From: Parietaria judaica
Taxonomy: Eukaryota > Streptophyta > Magnoliopsida > Rosales > Urticaceae
Assembly: GCA_954871525.1 (NCBI GenBank)
Contig: OX940863.1
Location: 25,308,001-25,372,000, forward strand
Length of the DNA: 64,000 nucleotides
Reading direction: 5' to 3'
Both the position numbers and the translations under genes were made by a program. Each line of letters begins with the position of its first letter. The stretch's first letter is position 1. This document shows, one piece after another, positions 1 to 12,000 of this stretch. Below the pieces are notes generated by a model. That model had not been told where the DNA came from and did no database searches. It saw only the letters and a list, made by a program, of their open reading frames with translations.

Positions 1-570
1 TAATAATAAACATTATCTAATAATTTTATTATTTTCATTTTCATTATACGTATGTTAATAATTTCCCACATGTACTTGCATTAATTTTAGAATTATATGC
101 ACAATTATATGCACCGACACTCAAAATTTAATGTATCTCTTCAATTTCAATGATTAGCAATTCATCACTAATAATACAAAGCAATTCTCAAAAAATTAAA
201 CAGCAATTGAATAGGAATAGACCCCAATTAAATCGATCCAATTATTAATTAGCTCAATTTAATTAGCTTCACTTTCATATAGTCATACACTCATATTCAA
301 TTGAAAGTGATGAAAACCTTCACATATACATTATACATGAATACCATATGGAAATATAATGGTAATTATTTCTATAGTTTTTAATTAATCAAACCATATG
401 TAGCTAAGAGTATGTACATACAAAAAAAGAAGATCTATATGTAGATATATATATATATATATATATGCAATGTATAAGCTATCTAAAAAAAGATATGAAA
501 TTTCCGACTTTTTGTCAGGACTCGGACCTTTGTATGTCGTGTGGCTTGAACCTTATGATTGAGCTCGTTA
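1..570. other. AT-rich intergenic stretch
   Basis: No gene is recognisable here. The DNA is AT-rich with a short AT dinucleotide run near 447-466. The last part is the 3' flank of the minus-strand gene that ends at 571. Confidence 0.6.
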
Positions 571-1098
571 TCACAAAGTTTTCTTATTTCGAGCCAAGCT
601 GTGAACGAAGAACAATTTCCGGAGAGCCCTTAGGAGAACGACGGTGCTCGTCCTCTTCGGCCGCCTCACCAAATTACGGCTCCGACCCTCCGACGCCTTG
701 TTGATAAGATTCAAATCCCGCCTGAAACAAATACTCCGATCTCCATCCGGGGACATTGTGCCTCCGGAAAAATCGCCACTGCTGCAGCGGTCGCGGATTT
801 TGATCCGGCAGTCCAAGGAAGTTGTCCTCTTGAGCTCCTTCTCGTTGAAATCCTGCCAAAGCAAGTCCATCCTCGCCTCCGACTCTCCGCTCTCGTACTC
901 CGAGAAGCTTCGATGCTTCCTCGTGACCTCCCTTTCGTCTTCCTCGTCATCTCCCCCGTCGTGATCGGGGAAAACTAGAGACGAGATTCGCCAGATCGAC
1001 GGGCTCGAGCTCGATAATCGAGACTCATTGTTGTTGGTGCTAATAGTATTTGTGTTGAGTTTGGGAAAGCTGAAATCAATATCTGTGACCAAAGCCAT
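571..1098 (-). CDS. Small plant-specific protein, function unknown
   Basis: An intronless frame of 175 residues. I place the start at the ATG at 1096-1098 (MALVTDIDF), not at the upstream in-frame ATG at 1275. The extra 59 residues are hydrophobic and AT-encoded and look like untranslated leader, and a TATA-like tatatataa lies at about 1134-1142. The protein is Ser-rich at the N-terminus, then acidic (GGDDEEDERE). The central block RMDLLWQDFNEKELKR resembles a block I have seen in small plant proteins without assigned function. The C-terminus is very basic (RRPKRTSTVVLLRALRKLFF) and could be an amphipathic helix or a nuclear or membrane-binding segment. There is no signal peptide and no catalytic motif. 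That it is a real gene is supported by the change in base composition and by the intact frame. No function is proposed. Confidence 0.72.
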   Translation of the reverse strand: MALVTDIDFSFPKLNTNTISTNNNESRLSSSSPSIWRISSLVFPDHDGGDDEEDEREVTRKHRSFSEYESGESEARMDLLWQDFNEKELKRTTSLDCRIKIRDRCSSGDFSGGTMSPDGDRSICFRRDLNLINKASEGRSRNLVRRPKRTSTVVLLRALRKLFFVHSLARNKKTL

Positions 1099-2721
1099 TT
1101 TTCTTGTGAGATTCTGAATGTGTAAAGAATTATTTATATATAACTTGTATATAAGTATAAACTGAGATTTATAATACATTATGATGATATTTTGTGGAAG
1201 TCGTTTTCGTACGTGGAAAGTCCAAAAAATTGTAGGTATTTGTGCCGTATAATTGACGGGCATGTATAGAAACATTAAATGAGAGTTTAATCATGCACAA
1301 CTACCGGATTGATTGGCCCTTGGATAAGCCTTCTTAGGGTTAGCTGTTATTTTCAGTAATATAATATATATATATATTATATATATGCATATATTGTAGT
1401 TCTATTGAAAATAAATACTGGGTATTTGAATATATACCAAGATATTTGTGATGGAATATTACACTTGTGGATTGGATAAAATATGAGTGATGTACGCAAG
1501 CCGATTTTTAGTTATATATAATAATTATAGAAGAAATAGTAGAGAGGAAATTAAAACAATATTGTATTTGTTGTCATTGGTAGTTTCTTCAATAAATCGA
1601 GTATTTATATCATTATATGAAACTTTTAGCATAATATATATATATATATCAAGAATAACCCAAGCTATATATTAAAATAATTTATGGAAAAAATGAAGAA
1701 AAAAATGAGCAGGAACCCATTAGCAAATTGACCTCGTCTCAGGCAATCCTCGCCAAAGTAGGCTCGGCCACCGGCTGCCTGAGCAAACACGGGTAATGGA
1801 TGACATACTCGCGTCTACTGCCCAATGATTTTTTTTATTTATTTTCTGTTTGGGAAAGCATTCTTAAAATCTACATATAGAGTTAAAATTCTTTCGAACC
1901 GATTTTCTAGAAGATGAGAAATCTATCGTTACAGCGTGTTAAATAAGAGTCTTTGCCCGACGGGATATTACGAGCTCTTTGAAAATTTGCCTTTTTTTTT
2001 TTTAAATTTCAAGCATTTTTTACCTCCATAATCTATAAAGTAATTTCTAAGATTTGTATATATAGGCCCACCGTGTTTGTTAGTAATGTAAATGTGAAAT
2101 GTTTTACTCTTTATTTGGCACGTGATTTAACCCGACGATTGTAAAAGTAGTTATGTTTTAATAGAATTCTGTTTTTTAAGAGAGAAAAAAAAAGTTTCTA
2201 GAAACCATAGCCAAAGAGACATCTCAAGTCTCAACTGTCATCTTATTGGCAGAAAACAAATTTGACGATTTGGTAAAATTACATGCCAGCTCTTCATCTT
2301 CTTCTTTGGCCTTTTTCTTTCCCTTTTTTATATCTTTCATTTACAAGTTCTATTTGCGTGTATAATTTGGTGAGTAAGTCGCTTCAAAATTTTCAATTCT
2401 TTTTCCTATTACCAAATTTATGATTAGATATTGAAGAGAGTATATTATATGGTAAATAGATTAATGTATAAAAAATTATATATTGATAAAATTAAATGAC
2501 AATAAAAAAGTTATTGTCCGAAAATATCAAGACATGGTGTGTGTTGCCATTATTCCATATTATCTTCTATGGGTCCAATTTTTTTTTTTAAATCATTGAA
2601 TTAAAAGTAAAAGACACGAAGCATATATATGTATGGAATAAATTATATAATATCGATATATTATATGTTTACTAGGGTATTTGCGGAAAAAATGCATAAA
2701 TTTTTTACTTTATTAAACTTT
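1099..2721. other. Intergenic, no gene seen
   Basis: AT-rich DNA upstream of the minus-strand gene. It contains short AT runs (1366-1385, 1638-1650) and scattered homopolymer tracts. I see no long frame, no RNA gene and no element boundary. The first few hundred bases should hold the promoter of the 571-1098 gene. Confidence 0.5.
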
Positions 2722-2740
2722 AATACTCATGTTCAAAATT

Positions 2741-3553
2741 AACCAAGCTTGTTTGGCCTAGTTATTAATCTACTATAAGACTCTTCAAGAGGTTCTGAAT
2801 TCAATCCATTGAGACACAGAAATTGCGTATATATGTAATCTTGGCCGATAGTGCATGCGGTTAATAGCAAGGTTCTAAATATCCGGATATGTCGTCGATA
2901 TATCAACGACATGCCCAAAAAATGAGAAGTGCGAAACGATATTCGCAGGAAATCGATATATCCATTTCTTCCAATTTCTCCGTCGGCAAGGGATATATCC
3001 GTAAAATGGAGAGTGTGAAACGACATCAATATTGGCATTTAGAACCATGCTTCATATTTATATTCGTAGTTTGTACTATATGTTCCTATTTATGTTCGTA
3101 CTCTATGACTTTATTATGATACCTAGCTTATTTTATGTTATGATGATATTATGTTATGAGTTATGACTTTTCTGTTATATGTTTGTGTTATATTTTGATT
3201 TATGAGTGTTTTCTAGGCTATAACTATGTGTCATATTTATTAAATAAGTAATTTAGAAACTATATAAAAATATGATTGAAATACTAAAAATATTTTCCGG
3301 AACATTCGTCGATATTTCGATAGGCATGCGATATAACCGTGAAATTTATGCGGTATTATCGGCAAGAGATATATCCATTTCTTCGGATTTATCCATCGAT
3401 ATTGGCATCAGCAAGCGATATATCCGTAAAATGGAGAGAGTGTGAAACGACATCGATATCGATATTTAGAACCTTGGTCAATAGTACTAATTGTTCTTAC
3501 CGTGAAATTATATCTTGTAATAATACAAGTAAATGACCAATAATATTAAAAAA
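2741..3553 (+). mobile_element. SINE, split by a MITE
   Basis: A tRNA-derived SINE whose head reads ttggcctagttatt (box A-like) followed by gaggttctgaattcaatc (box B-like), ending in an A-rich tail. A 19-bp target-site duplication, aatactcatgttcaaaatt, occurs at 2722-2740 and 3554-3572. The body is cut at about 2868 by the 607-bp element at 2869-3475 and resumes with gttcttaccgtgaaattata, which aligns to the same part of the intact copy at 30993-31168. Without the insert the SINE is about 200 bp. The long perfect duplication makes the boundary secure. Confidence 0.8.
2869..3475. mobile_element. MULE-type MITE (607 bp) inside the SINE
   Basis: The ends are inverted repeats: aaggttctaaatatc on the left and gatatttagaacctt on the right. 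The flanks ggttaatag (2859-2867) and ggtcaatag (3476-3484) match at 8 of 9 bases. That fits an aged 9-bp Mutator-type target duplication, although one base (c2868) lies between the left copy and the repeat. Subterminal palindromic blocks such as cgatatatcc and gtgtgaaacgacatc recur near both ends. There is no transposase frame, so it is non-autonomous. The class call rests on the 9-bp duplication. Confidence 0.68.
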
Positions 3554-3572
3554 AATACTCATGTTCAAAATT

Positions 3573-3999
3573 TGATAGCGAGGATTCTCAAATTTGTCAC
3601 GTTATGTACTGTGATGTCCATGTTCAAAATTTAGTGGAAAATGCCCAAATTTTCACTTTGTTGCACTTTAATACCTACATAATTTGGTGGCAAAAACTAC
3701 TCCCATTAACTATTTATTGCATTTAACGTTTTTGGCCAACTATTAGCTCAAAAATTATATTTATTACGAATTAGAATGACACACACTTTTTATACGATAA
3801 ATTGTTAACGACAACGATTTTCGACGCTAAGTTGTGAAAACACAATGAATTCTTAACAATACTAGTTTTCCCTATCAAATTTTGAACATTGTTATTAAAG
3901 TATAATAAATTGATAAATATATGACATTTTCGCCGTTAAATTCTGTATACGGATATTAAAGCACACTAAAATAATAAATTTAGATATTTTCAGCAATAA

Positions 4000-4052
<53 letters not shown>

Positions 4053-4866
4053 AAGTCATATAGGTATTTATGATCTTTGAAATAATCGTATAACCGTACC
4101 TCTCTAATTGGGTCCAAGAGTTCAGATCATTCATATTAGCTAAATATCACGTCATCGTTGAATTGTTCAGATTATTAAGTCTACATAAAATTCCAATATA
4201 TTTATGTAAAATACACCTTTTTTTTCTGTTCTATATATACCATCACGTCAATATACAGTAAAACCTTTATAAATTAATATTGTTGGGATCATAGGATTAT
4301 ATTATATTATCGAGGTAAAATTTAGTCATGTTAGTTAAAGTCGGGACCATACAAAAGCATTATTTTATCGAGATTATTAATTTATCGAGTATTAATTTAA
4401 CAAGCTTCTACTGTATATTTTATTTTCTATAATGTGAATGTGAGGTCTAATAATTTAATTGGTATTATCATGTATGATACTTGATATAGCTGAAGGTCAA
4501 CTTTTTTTGAAAATTTAATTTATTGGCAAAAATCTTTTTGAAAAAAAAAAGTAGTGAGAGAAGTCTTTTTATTGTGATATTTTTGTATCACATTAAATTG
4601 GATTGAGAAATGAATGAAAATTTATAAAATATATTTTTTCATGACTTACTGAAGATAATTAAGGAAGTTTAAAAATTCTTAATACATAATTCAAGAAAAT
4701 CTACGGTGAAAGTCATCAAACTCATCAGTTTCTTACATATATGTCATTTATAAACTCATATTTTTACAATGAAAGTTCTTGATGTCATATTTTTGTTACA
4801 AATACACATTTATAATTTTAAATGCCACATTTTTTACCATATTAGATGCGCAACATCACTACTTAT
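3573..4866. other. Intergenic, repeat-rich, no gene
   Basis: AT-rich DNA with a (TA)n run at about 3999-4049 and phrases typical of decayed MITEs, such as repeated wording around atactcatgttcaaaatt and atttgacgg-like segments. No boundary with a target duplication was found apart from those of the neighbouring elements. No coding frame is convincing. Confidence 0.45.
3999..4049. repeat. (TA)n microsatellite
   Basis: An almost pure TA dinucleotide run of about 50 bp, likely length-polymorphic. Similar runs occur at 24822-24864 and 46812-46869. Confidence 0.9.
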
Positions 4867-4874
4867 GTTTACAT

Positions 4875-5655
4875 CAAGCCCGGCCCAACCCCTGAGCGGG
4901 TTGTATTATTGCCTGAGGCCCCCTTCAAGGTGGATGCCCCTTTCACGGAAGCAGATCAAGTGATATCCATATATGAAGCCTTAATTTGACACCTAGAATC
5001 CCGTGGCTCAATGGAAAATGGCGTTGAGTTGTTACGTTTTGAGTCCGAGTTCGATTCTTGTTTCTACCATTTAGTGTGATAATTAATTATTTACCTTTTT
5101 TTTTTTTGAATGGGGTGGCACTATCGGCCAAGGTTACCTATGTAAAAAGGGCACTCATTTGAGTCACATAGGGTTTGAACCCTTGACCTCTTGAATGGAG
5201 GTGTAGTGGAGTTACCACTATGCCAAGTTTGCTTGGTTATATTTAATTATTTACCTTCTCGGTGTCTTTTTACGTTTTGTTTTTTCTTCAATTCGTTATA
5301 CTTATGTTTTAAAATTATCCAAAGTTAATGTTATATAGTTTATTTATATAAACGCTAACTTGAAGATTTTAATTAAATTTTAATAATGTGTCAAAATTTT
5401 GTATTTCTCCTATCATAATTTACATTGACTGTATTTTAATTTAATTTTTTTTTAATATTTTCTATTTGAAAAAAGCTTTATATTTTCTTCGTAGGAAAAA
5501 AAAACTTCATACTTTTTACTTTGAAAAAGTCTCATATCTATATTTATAATATTTTTTAATTAGAAAAACCGTGTTATTTCATTTAAATATTTTTAATTAA
5601 AAAGGCCTCAAATTTTTTTCCGCCCAAGGCTCCGGTAAAGGTTGGGCCGGCCCTG
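4875..5655. mobile_element. Non-autonomous hAT element with a nested SINE
   Basis: The ends are caagcccggcccaacc and ggttgggccggccctg, a 16-bp inverted repeat with few mismatches and of the cagggccggccc type common in plant hAT elements. The 8-bp target duplication gtttacat is perfect (4867-4874 and 5656-5663). There is no transposase frame. The interior is AT-rich, apart from GC-rich end blocks with a cctgaggcccccttc / ccgcccaaggctcc character. A SINE is inserted at 5098-5242, so the original hAT was about 620 bp. Confidence 0.85.
5098..5242 (-). mobile_element. SINE inside the hAT element
   Basis: On the minus strand the element starts aaacttggcatagtggtaac (box A-like) and carries gggttcaaaccc (box B-like). 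It continues through ttggccgatagtgcc and ends in an A tail, seen as poly-T at 5098-5107. The 15-bp target duplication ttaattatttacctt is perfect (5083-5097 and 5243-5257). It belongs to the same family as the SINEs at 2741, 6106 and 30993. The tRNA-like promoter boxes are still readable. Confidence 0.85.
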
Positions 5656-5663
5656 GTTTACAT

Positions 5664-6095
5664 GTCATACGTGAGCCTCTTTCAATCGTGCAACTGACGA
5701 GCATCGTCGTCACCACCGTCTTTCCAACCACGGTCTACTGCTTGTAGTAGATTCTGTCGTTGGATACAAACAGTAGAGCGCGGTGGTTATCTCAAAAAAC
5801 AATATTACATGCAATTTTTGAGAAACATAAATAACTCTAAGGAAAGCATATATAGGACACGATAAATGAATAGAGTAGTGCGGCGTTTTACTTTTGTAAT
5901 TGGTTGTATAATTAGCTCTGAGACAGTGAATTAATATTTGAATCAATTCTATTTAGATTTATACTATTATTTAGAAGACTCGTCATTAGACTTAGGACCA
6001 TATTGGTCAAAGTAATGTAGTATATGAACTGGTTTATTTCTTCAATATTATTGTTCGTCTCTAAGATATGTGGTATAGGTCACTTGCAAAGAATA
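5664..6095. other. Short intergenic stretch
   Basis: AT-rich spacer between two transposon clusters. A short open frame on the minus strand at 5710-5946 has no recognisable domain and was not called. Nothing else is seen. Confidence 0.45.
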
Positions 6096-6105
6096 GTTCG
6101 TTTAG

Positions 6106-6881
6106 TTTTTTTTTAATAGAGACAATATTATCGGCTAAGGTTTACAATGCACTCTCGAACATGTGACACTAAAGGAAGCACGCATTTGCGTCTAGGAGAG
6201 GTATGTAGTGGACAAGGCCGGCCCTAACTGTTCGGGGGCCCTAGGCGGAAATTCTTTTAGGGGCCCCTTTTATCAATGAAAAAAAAAATCATGAAAATAA
6301 TTGTATTTATTAGTAGCACCATTCATTCACCAAATTTTAATAAACTAAAAATGTATGTAGTTTTTAGTATACATACAAAAATAATATTTAAATATATTGT
6401 ATTGACTGATGAAGTCTAATTAATTACATCAATAATTTATTGCTGTTTATGTAGTTTCAATTTTTAAAACGAGATTTTTCTATTAAAGATTAAACAAAAA
6501 CAAAATATTATAAAAAAAAATAGAAAAGATATGTGAATGAATGTAGGTTCTGCTCTTTTCACATCAGCGACACATGAAAAATAAACAAAAATTATATAAC
6601 AATACAAAACCAATGAAATAATGACACGCAAAAGATTGTGGGCCCTATTAAAAGTCATCTTCTTTGATAGAATTCAAAACCCATCGCTCTGGAAAAAAAT
6701 GAAGGTCTTCCTGTATCTCTCATGGCGTCGACGACCTTCTAAGTTCTACCTCGTTGCAAACAGTCGACGATCACCGAGGGCCCCCCCAGAATCCGAGGCC
6801 CAAGGCCGGCGCCTTGCGCGCCTACCCCAAAGGCCGGCCCTGGTAGTGGAATTACCACATTAGGCTAAGCAAATTGAGTTT
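6106..6881 (-). mobile_element. SINE, split by a hAT element
   Basis: Another copy of the SINE family in minus orientation. Its poly-T end is at 6106-6114 and its tRNA-like head is at 6851-6881 (reads cttagcctaatgtggtaatt on the minus strand). The target duplication gttcgtttag flanks it at 6096-6105 and 6882-6891. The body is interrupted by the hAT at 6213-6842. The two SINE parts together are about 140 bp, the size of the copy at 5098-5242. Confidence 0.75.
6213..6842. mobile_element. Non-autonomous hAT element (630 bp)
   Basis: Starts caaggccggccct and ends aaaggccggccctg, which are near-perfect inverted ends of the same class as the 4875-5655 element. The 8-bp target duplication gtagtgga is perfect (6205-6212 and 6843-6850). 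The interior is AT-rich with GC-rich ends and has no transposase. It sits inside a SINE and so inserted after it. Confidence 0.87.
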
Positions 6882-6891
6882 GTTCGTTTAG

Positions 6892-7313
6892 GTCTTTAAA
6901 ACAATACTTTTTTATATCTTGACTTATCTGTGCTCCTAAAAAAAATGGTACAACTTAAACATACCCTCTAAAATTATTATAATTGACTCCATGGACAAAA
7001 ATCAGTGTTGAAAAATTACCATCTAAAAGAATTTGATGAACCATGAGAAATTCTATACTGACTTCAATCAATGGCCGTTAAACTTTTAAGAGTATGTTTC
7101 CCTGCAAGTATCCTTTTTCACTTTTTTTCTTCTTTGCCAAGAAAATCGTTTTAAATCTCTGTTATCAACACATCAACCATATCAGTGCGGATCAAATTAA
7201 TTTCGCTCGAATTTACCCTTTTTTTTAATAAAGTTTTTTCATATTTACTCTAAAAGTTATTTATTTCACTTCTCTTCTAAATTATAAGTAGTCAATCCTC
7301 CTTATTTTTAGCC
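6892..7313. other. Short intergenic stretch
   Basis: AT-rich spacer with no supported gene, RNA or element boundary. Confidence 0.45.
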
Positions 7314-7321
7314 GTCACAAC

Positions 7322-8108
7322 TAGGGATGAAAGTGGATAGGATAGGATAGGATATGGGCATGTTGACTAACCGTATCCACATATGTGGATATAAAATAAT
7401 TGTATCCATTAACCATTTTTATTTTCGATTATCCAATTTAAATGCGGTTAGCGGATCAAATTGGTTAATTTAAGGCGGATAGCGGATATTATCCAATTAA
7501 TTTTGTTAGTGAAAAAACAAATACATCATACATAAAAATATAGTAAGAATAGTGAAACATTAAACATTCAAAAATATCATAAATAATATTTCATAAATAA
7601 TCAAAGTACCAAACCATATTTGATGACATAAAAGACCACGAAAACATATGGTCTAAAACTAGAATATTAGCTACATATTCTAGAGATACAAATATGAATA
7701 CAAACGATTATTAAAAAGTCAAGATGAAATCTGAATTATAATAAATACTACATTCAAAGTAATTAAAGCACAAAGACAACAATGGACAGAGTAGGAATAT
7801 AACCTACCTAGGTTAATATAAGGGACAATCCAATCCACCGATAGCACTAATAAAATAAAAAATATTTATATATAATATATATTTAATTAATTATTTTTTA
7901 TTTTTAAAATCTGGTTGCGGTTAAAGCGGATATCCAATTTAAATTAAAAAATATAACCATTAACCAATCCAATTCTGAAAAGCAGTTGCGGATATCCATA
8001 ACCATATTAAGCGGTTGATTAAAAATGGATAAAAAAGCGGATATTTCGTAGCGGAGCGAATAGGATACGGTTGCGATCAGCGGATGGCGGATAAATATTT
8101 CACCCCTA
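7322..8108. mobile_element. Ac-like hAT, non-autonomous (787 bp)
   Basis: The ends read tagggatgaaa and tttcaccccta (tagggataaaa-class hAT termini with one mismatch), flanked by a perfect 8-bp duplication gtcacaac (7314-7321 and 8109-8116). Many short copies of gcggat/ggatat lie within 200 bp of both ends, as expected of subterminal transposase-binding repeats in hAT elements. No transposase is encoded. Confidence 0.83.
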
Positions 8109-8323
8109 GTCACAACAAAGGTTTTTTTTTATGATTATTATCTTCAAGGTGTTCACTAGTACAAATAGTTGAAACCACCACAGCACCACTAATCAAGAAT
8201 TTTTACCGGTTTCAATAAACGTGGTACCGGTGTAACGTACTTCACGCCGCAGTGACCTATATATAAAGTCTCGGCGGCGTATTTTGTGCAGCGACGTCCT
8301 CCGAAAGTTGTCTCTCACATAAT

Positions 8324-9025
8324 TGTTAAGGTCGGATTTGGTCAAATCCACCCTCAACTTTACACTTGTCGTTTTCCAATGAAACGACGGGGGTGGAGGT
8401 TGGCGAGGTGGTGATGGGCCCTCAGCCCATCAAGAGGATGATGGATGGGGGGCAGCCCGAGCTCGTCGATGCTTGTTTGGATGACGAGGCCCAAGGTCGG
8501 GGGGAGGCCCATTAAGGCCTAGTGCATCCCTGGAAGATGCGACAAGAGTGTACGACTCGAGCATTAAATGCTGGGTAGTGCGCTCAGAAGGTGGCAGGCG
8601 ACAACGTTAGTGGGAACGAGCCTCCTTGGTTTCAACAGAGGATGCCAGAAGAGGGGACCACGGAATATTTGGAGGGGGGACCATCAGAGGATCGTCCATG
8701 GGATTCGAGCCTAAGGCGCCAGAACTTCTCTATAAATAGAGGAAAGGACCCCCATTTGAGGGGGTCAACAGAAATCTGAGAGAAAGTGATAGAAGGGTCA
8801 TCAGATAGAGCTAGCCTTTGAAGCACTTGGATTTGTTCGTCAAAAACATCTCCGAGTTAATCTGTGTGTGTATTCGTTTTTCCTCTCCGAAGTTCCAAGC
8901 TATAAACGGAAGGAACCGAGCCCTCTCGTAATAATAATCAATCAAAGATACTCATCCATTCGTGCAATCTGTGTGTTGGCTTGTGTATTTTTGTGACTGC
9001 AAGGCGGTGCGAATCGCCCTCTACA
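8324..9025 (+). repeat. 5' LTR of the Tat element
   Basis: 702 bp, beginning TG and ending CA. It aligns over its full length without gaps to 23134-23835. By eye only four substitutions separate the two (near 8421, 8768, 8787 and 8803), about 0.6 percent. Confidence 0.95.
8731..8738 (+). promoter_or_regulatory. LTR TATA box
   Basis: The sequence tataaata lies about 410 bp into the LTR with a purine-rich downstream stretch, a normal place for the U3/R promoter of a plant LTR. It is repeated in the 3' LTR at about 23541-23548. Confidence 0.7.
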
Positions 9026-9028
9026 GTT

Positions 9029-9040
9029 TGGCGCCCACCG
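9029..9040 (+). other. Primer-binding site of the Tat element
   Basis: The sequence tggcgcccaccg starts three bases after the 5' LTR. The TGGCGCC start is typical of tRNA-primed minus-strand synthesis in plant Gypsy elements. Which tRNA is used was not determined. Confidence 0.75.
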
Positions 9041-9097
9041 AGGGGCTCTAGTTTCTTCCTGTCGCACAGCCAGGAGCTGGAAGAGAGATAGGGAAAG

Positions 9098-12000
9098 ATG
9101 TCTCAAGACGAAGACCGAAGTTCCCCGAGTGAAGAGTTGGACGAGATGAGGCGGCAAATGGTTCAGGTCATGCAGAGGCTGGAGGCTGCCGACCGGAGGG
9201 CGGAGGACGCCACGATAAGGGCGGAGGGGCAAGCAGCCGAGAGCCGGAAGCTCGCCGACCTGCTATCCCAAGCTGAAAGCAGGAACGCGGCGAACGGGTG
9301 TTTGACATATGTGTCCTTAAACAAGATATTTTATCCATTTGTAAAAGATTATGACAAGTCGTTGAATAAAGATGATGCTTATTATGATAATCTTATTATA
9401 GTTTCTGGTAGAGTAAAATAGAATGTTTGATTCCTTAGTTCATGAAGGATGCAATTATGTTATTATTATCACAACAGAGTCAATGTGAGGAAGAATTCAT
9501 AATCATAATAAATGAACTTAAAATGTCCGTGACCTGATCAACTGGGTGGGAGCCCATTAATCGTATAAGGTCATTAATGTGACTAAGTGATAATCATATT
9601 CTGGATTTTGTGTGTGTCACACTCACTAGAAGTGCATTAAGTATGAAGTGTCTTCATACTGGACTGGACCTGACTTAAACTCCGGAAGTTATCATATAAG
9701 ACCGTCACTGATAACTTGGAGTTGAGTCACTAGTAGATGATCAAATGGATATTCGATCTAAGTCCTGAGTGATCTTGAGTCCAAGCTGCTGTCTTGATTG
9801 TTCTTTGATTTAACCGTTAAAGAACACGAAATATTACCGCTGTTCCCAACACTGTTATTTTGGGAACATGATAGTCAGCAGTAAGGGTAGCTTGGTCATA
9901 GACATGGGCATCACACAGCTCTCTTCAGAGTGATGATGATTCCCTTGATTGTCGGTGGTGAGAAGTGAGAGGTACCCGTGCGCAACTTATGAATTGAAAC
10001 CATAAGTGGGTTGCTCATAATATTACTGACTGAGTCAAGGATGAAAATGCAATAAGGGGCATAACGGTAGAAACCGCCTGCTCGTGTGTGGATCATCAAG
10101 TGAAAGATCAATAACCCGAATTTGATTGTATCAATGGACACCCTGCTGATATAAAGGGAATAATATATACCGTATCACTAAAGAGTGCAGCCTCGGGTCT
10201 ATAGTGGAATCACTTCGAGGTTTGACGAACAACTAGCAGTTCGTTGGAGCTTAAGTGATACGGGTCCATGGTCCCCCGGATAGCTCCGTAACGGATGATA
10301 CGTACGTGATTAAAATAAATTCTGGATAATTTTTAATCATTTGGCTTGACTTATAAAACTGAAAGGTCTGTGGCAGACGTCAGATAGTTTTATCGTTAGC
10401 GTGGCAAAAGTACCATATTTTGGTACATGAAATTAACTGATAAAAGAAAGTTAGAATTTTGATTTTCTATCAGCACCATGTTGTTGGAAATTAAATTATA
10501 AGCAACTTTGCTTTTTGAACCAAGTCATTTCGACTTACGGTTAGTGATTTATGGATTTTCTAAGTTTATGATCGGTTCGATAAACTTTGAAATTAAATCA
10601 CATGTCACGAATTTAAATGATGGTGTGGCACCATGACATTTTAATGTGTGATATTGAGATCATGAAATATTAATATAATTTAATTATTTGGATTTAATTA
10701 TTAATATGTTATTAATAATTAATTAATAATTAATAGATTTATATTAATAAATAAAAATATATATTTATATATATATTTATATGTGTAAATTCGAATTAGG
10801 GTTTCATAGTATGAAACCCTAGCCAATTCGAATAACATGATTTGGTCTTTCCATATTTGCGGCATAAGTACCAAATGTTTTGGTATTTTAGCAAATCCCT
10901 AAAATCAATATTATCCATTGGATCGGTTATGATTTAATATCAACCGTTGGATTAGGATATTGATAAATTCGAATTTGATAACTTGGTGACCAAGTTTAAA
11001 TTTTCGAATTTGGTTAATTAATTATATCCGTTAGATCGGTCTAAGATTTAATCTTTACCGTCGGATTGAAAATTAATTAATTATATATATTTATATAATT
11101 TTCGAATTATAATTTAAGGATAAAATCGAAATTGGTTTCTTTAAATCTTTTTATATTTGATTTTATCCTAAATTAATTTGGTCCATTAGATTGGTTTAAA
11201 GATTTATCTCAACCGTTGGATCTAGATGATAATAAATTCGAATTTTATTATAAATATATAGGATAATTCGAATTTTATAAAGATAAGAAGATAAGATTGG
11301 ATTTTTGATTTTATCCTAATCTTTCTTATTTAATTAAATCCCTAATTAATTATGTCCATTGGATTTATATGAGATTAAATCTGGACCATTGGATTAAGAT
11401 AATTAATTATATTTAATATATAGAATTCGAATTTTAGGGAGGGAATTTCTCCAATTCGGTTACGGTTTGAGCCTATAAATAGGAGGCTCATTCTACACAT
11501 TTTTCACACCCTTTCCCCAGAGAAAAATTCGAACTCTCCCTCTCCCTCAGGGTCTGCGAATTTTTTTCTGATCTCTCTTTTCTGGTTCGGTTTAGGAGAC
11601 TATTTCTCCGGAAACTTAAAAAGAACCATCAGTTAAAAGTTTGCGACGGAGTCCTGCCGGCGAAGCCCACGCTTCGGTACGAGGATTCCAGGAGAATATC
11701 CCGGAAGATCACGGGAGTTTCCCTCAGCACCGGCGGAGCCCTGCCCGATTCAGAACGCGCAGCCGGAAGTCGTCAATAGAGGTACGGCCTTATGCATTGG
11801 GTTAATAAATGCAACCATTTACTGCTTTCTATTTATTTCCTATTATGACTAGATTATTAATAATGATTTATGAATATTAAATTGCATAATATTTATCAGA
11901 TCTTGGGATATGGACATTATCCGATATTCGGACCGTTTTACGGATAACAAGTTTTCCGCTTTAAAATAATTTTTTAAATGTTACCCGGACGGTTCGGAGG

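Noticed and set aside
571..1275. 234-residue version of the first gene
   Set aside because: The extra N-terminal 59 residues are AT-encoded and hydrophobic and lie over a TATA-like motif. The ATG at 1098 is the better start.
4985..5065. tRNA-like phrase (gtggctcaatgg ... gagttcgattc) inside the hAT element
   Set aside because: Box A- and box B-like words are present, but no cloverleaf, tail or target duplication could be found, so it is neither a tRNA nor a proven SINE.
8154..8175. CACTA-like terminus cactagtacaaata
   Set aside because: No matching inverted end or 3-bp duplication was found on the other side of the Tat element, so an En/Spm-type element is not supported.
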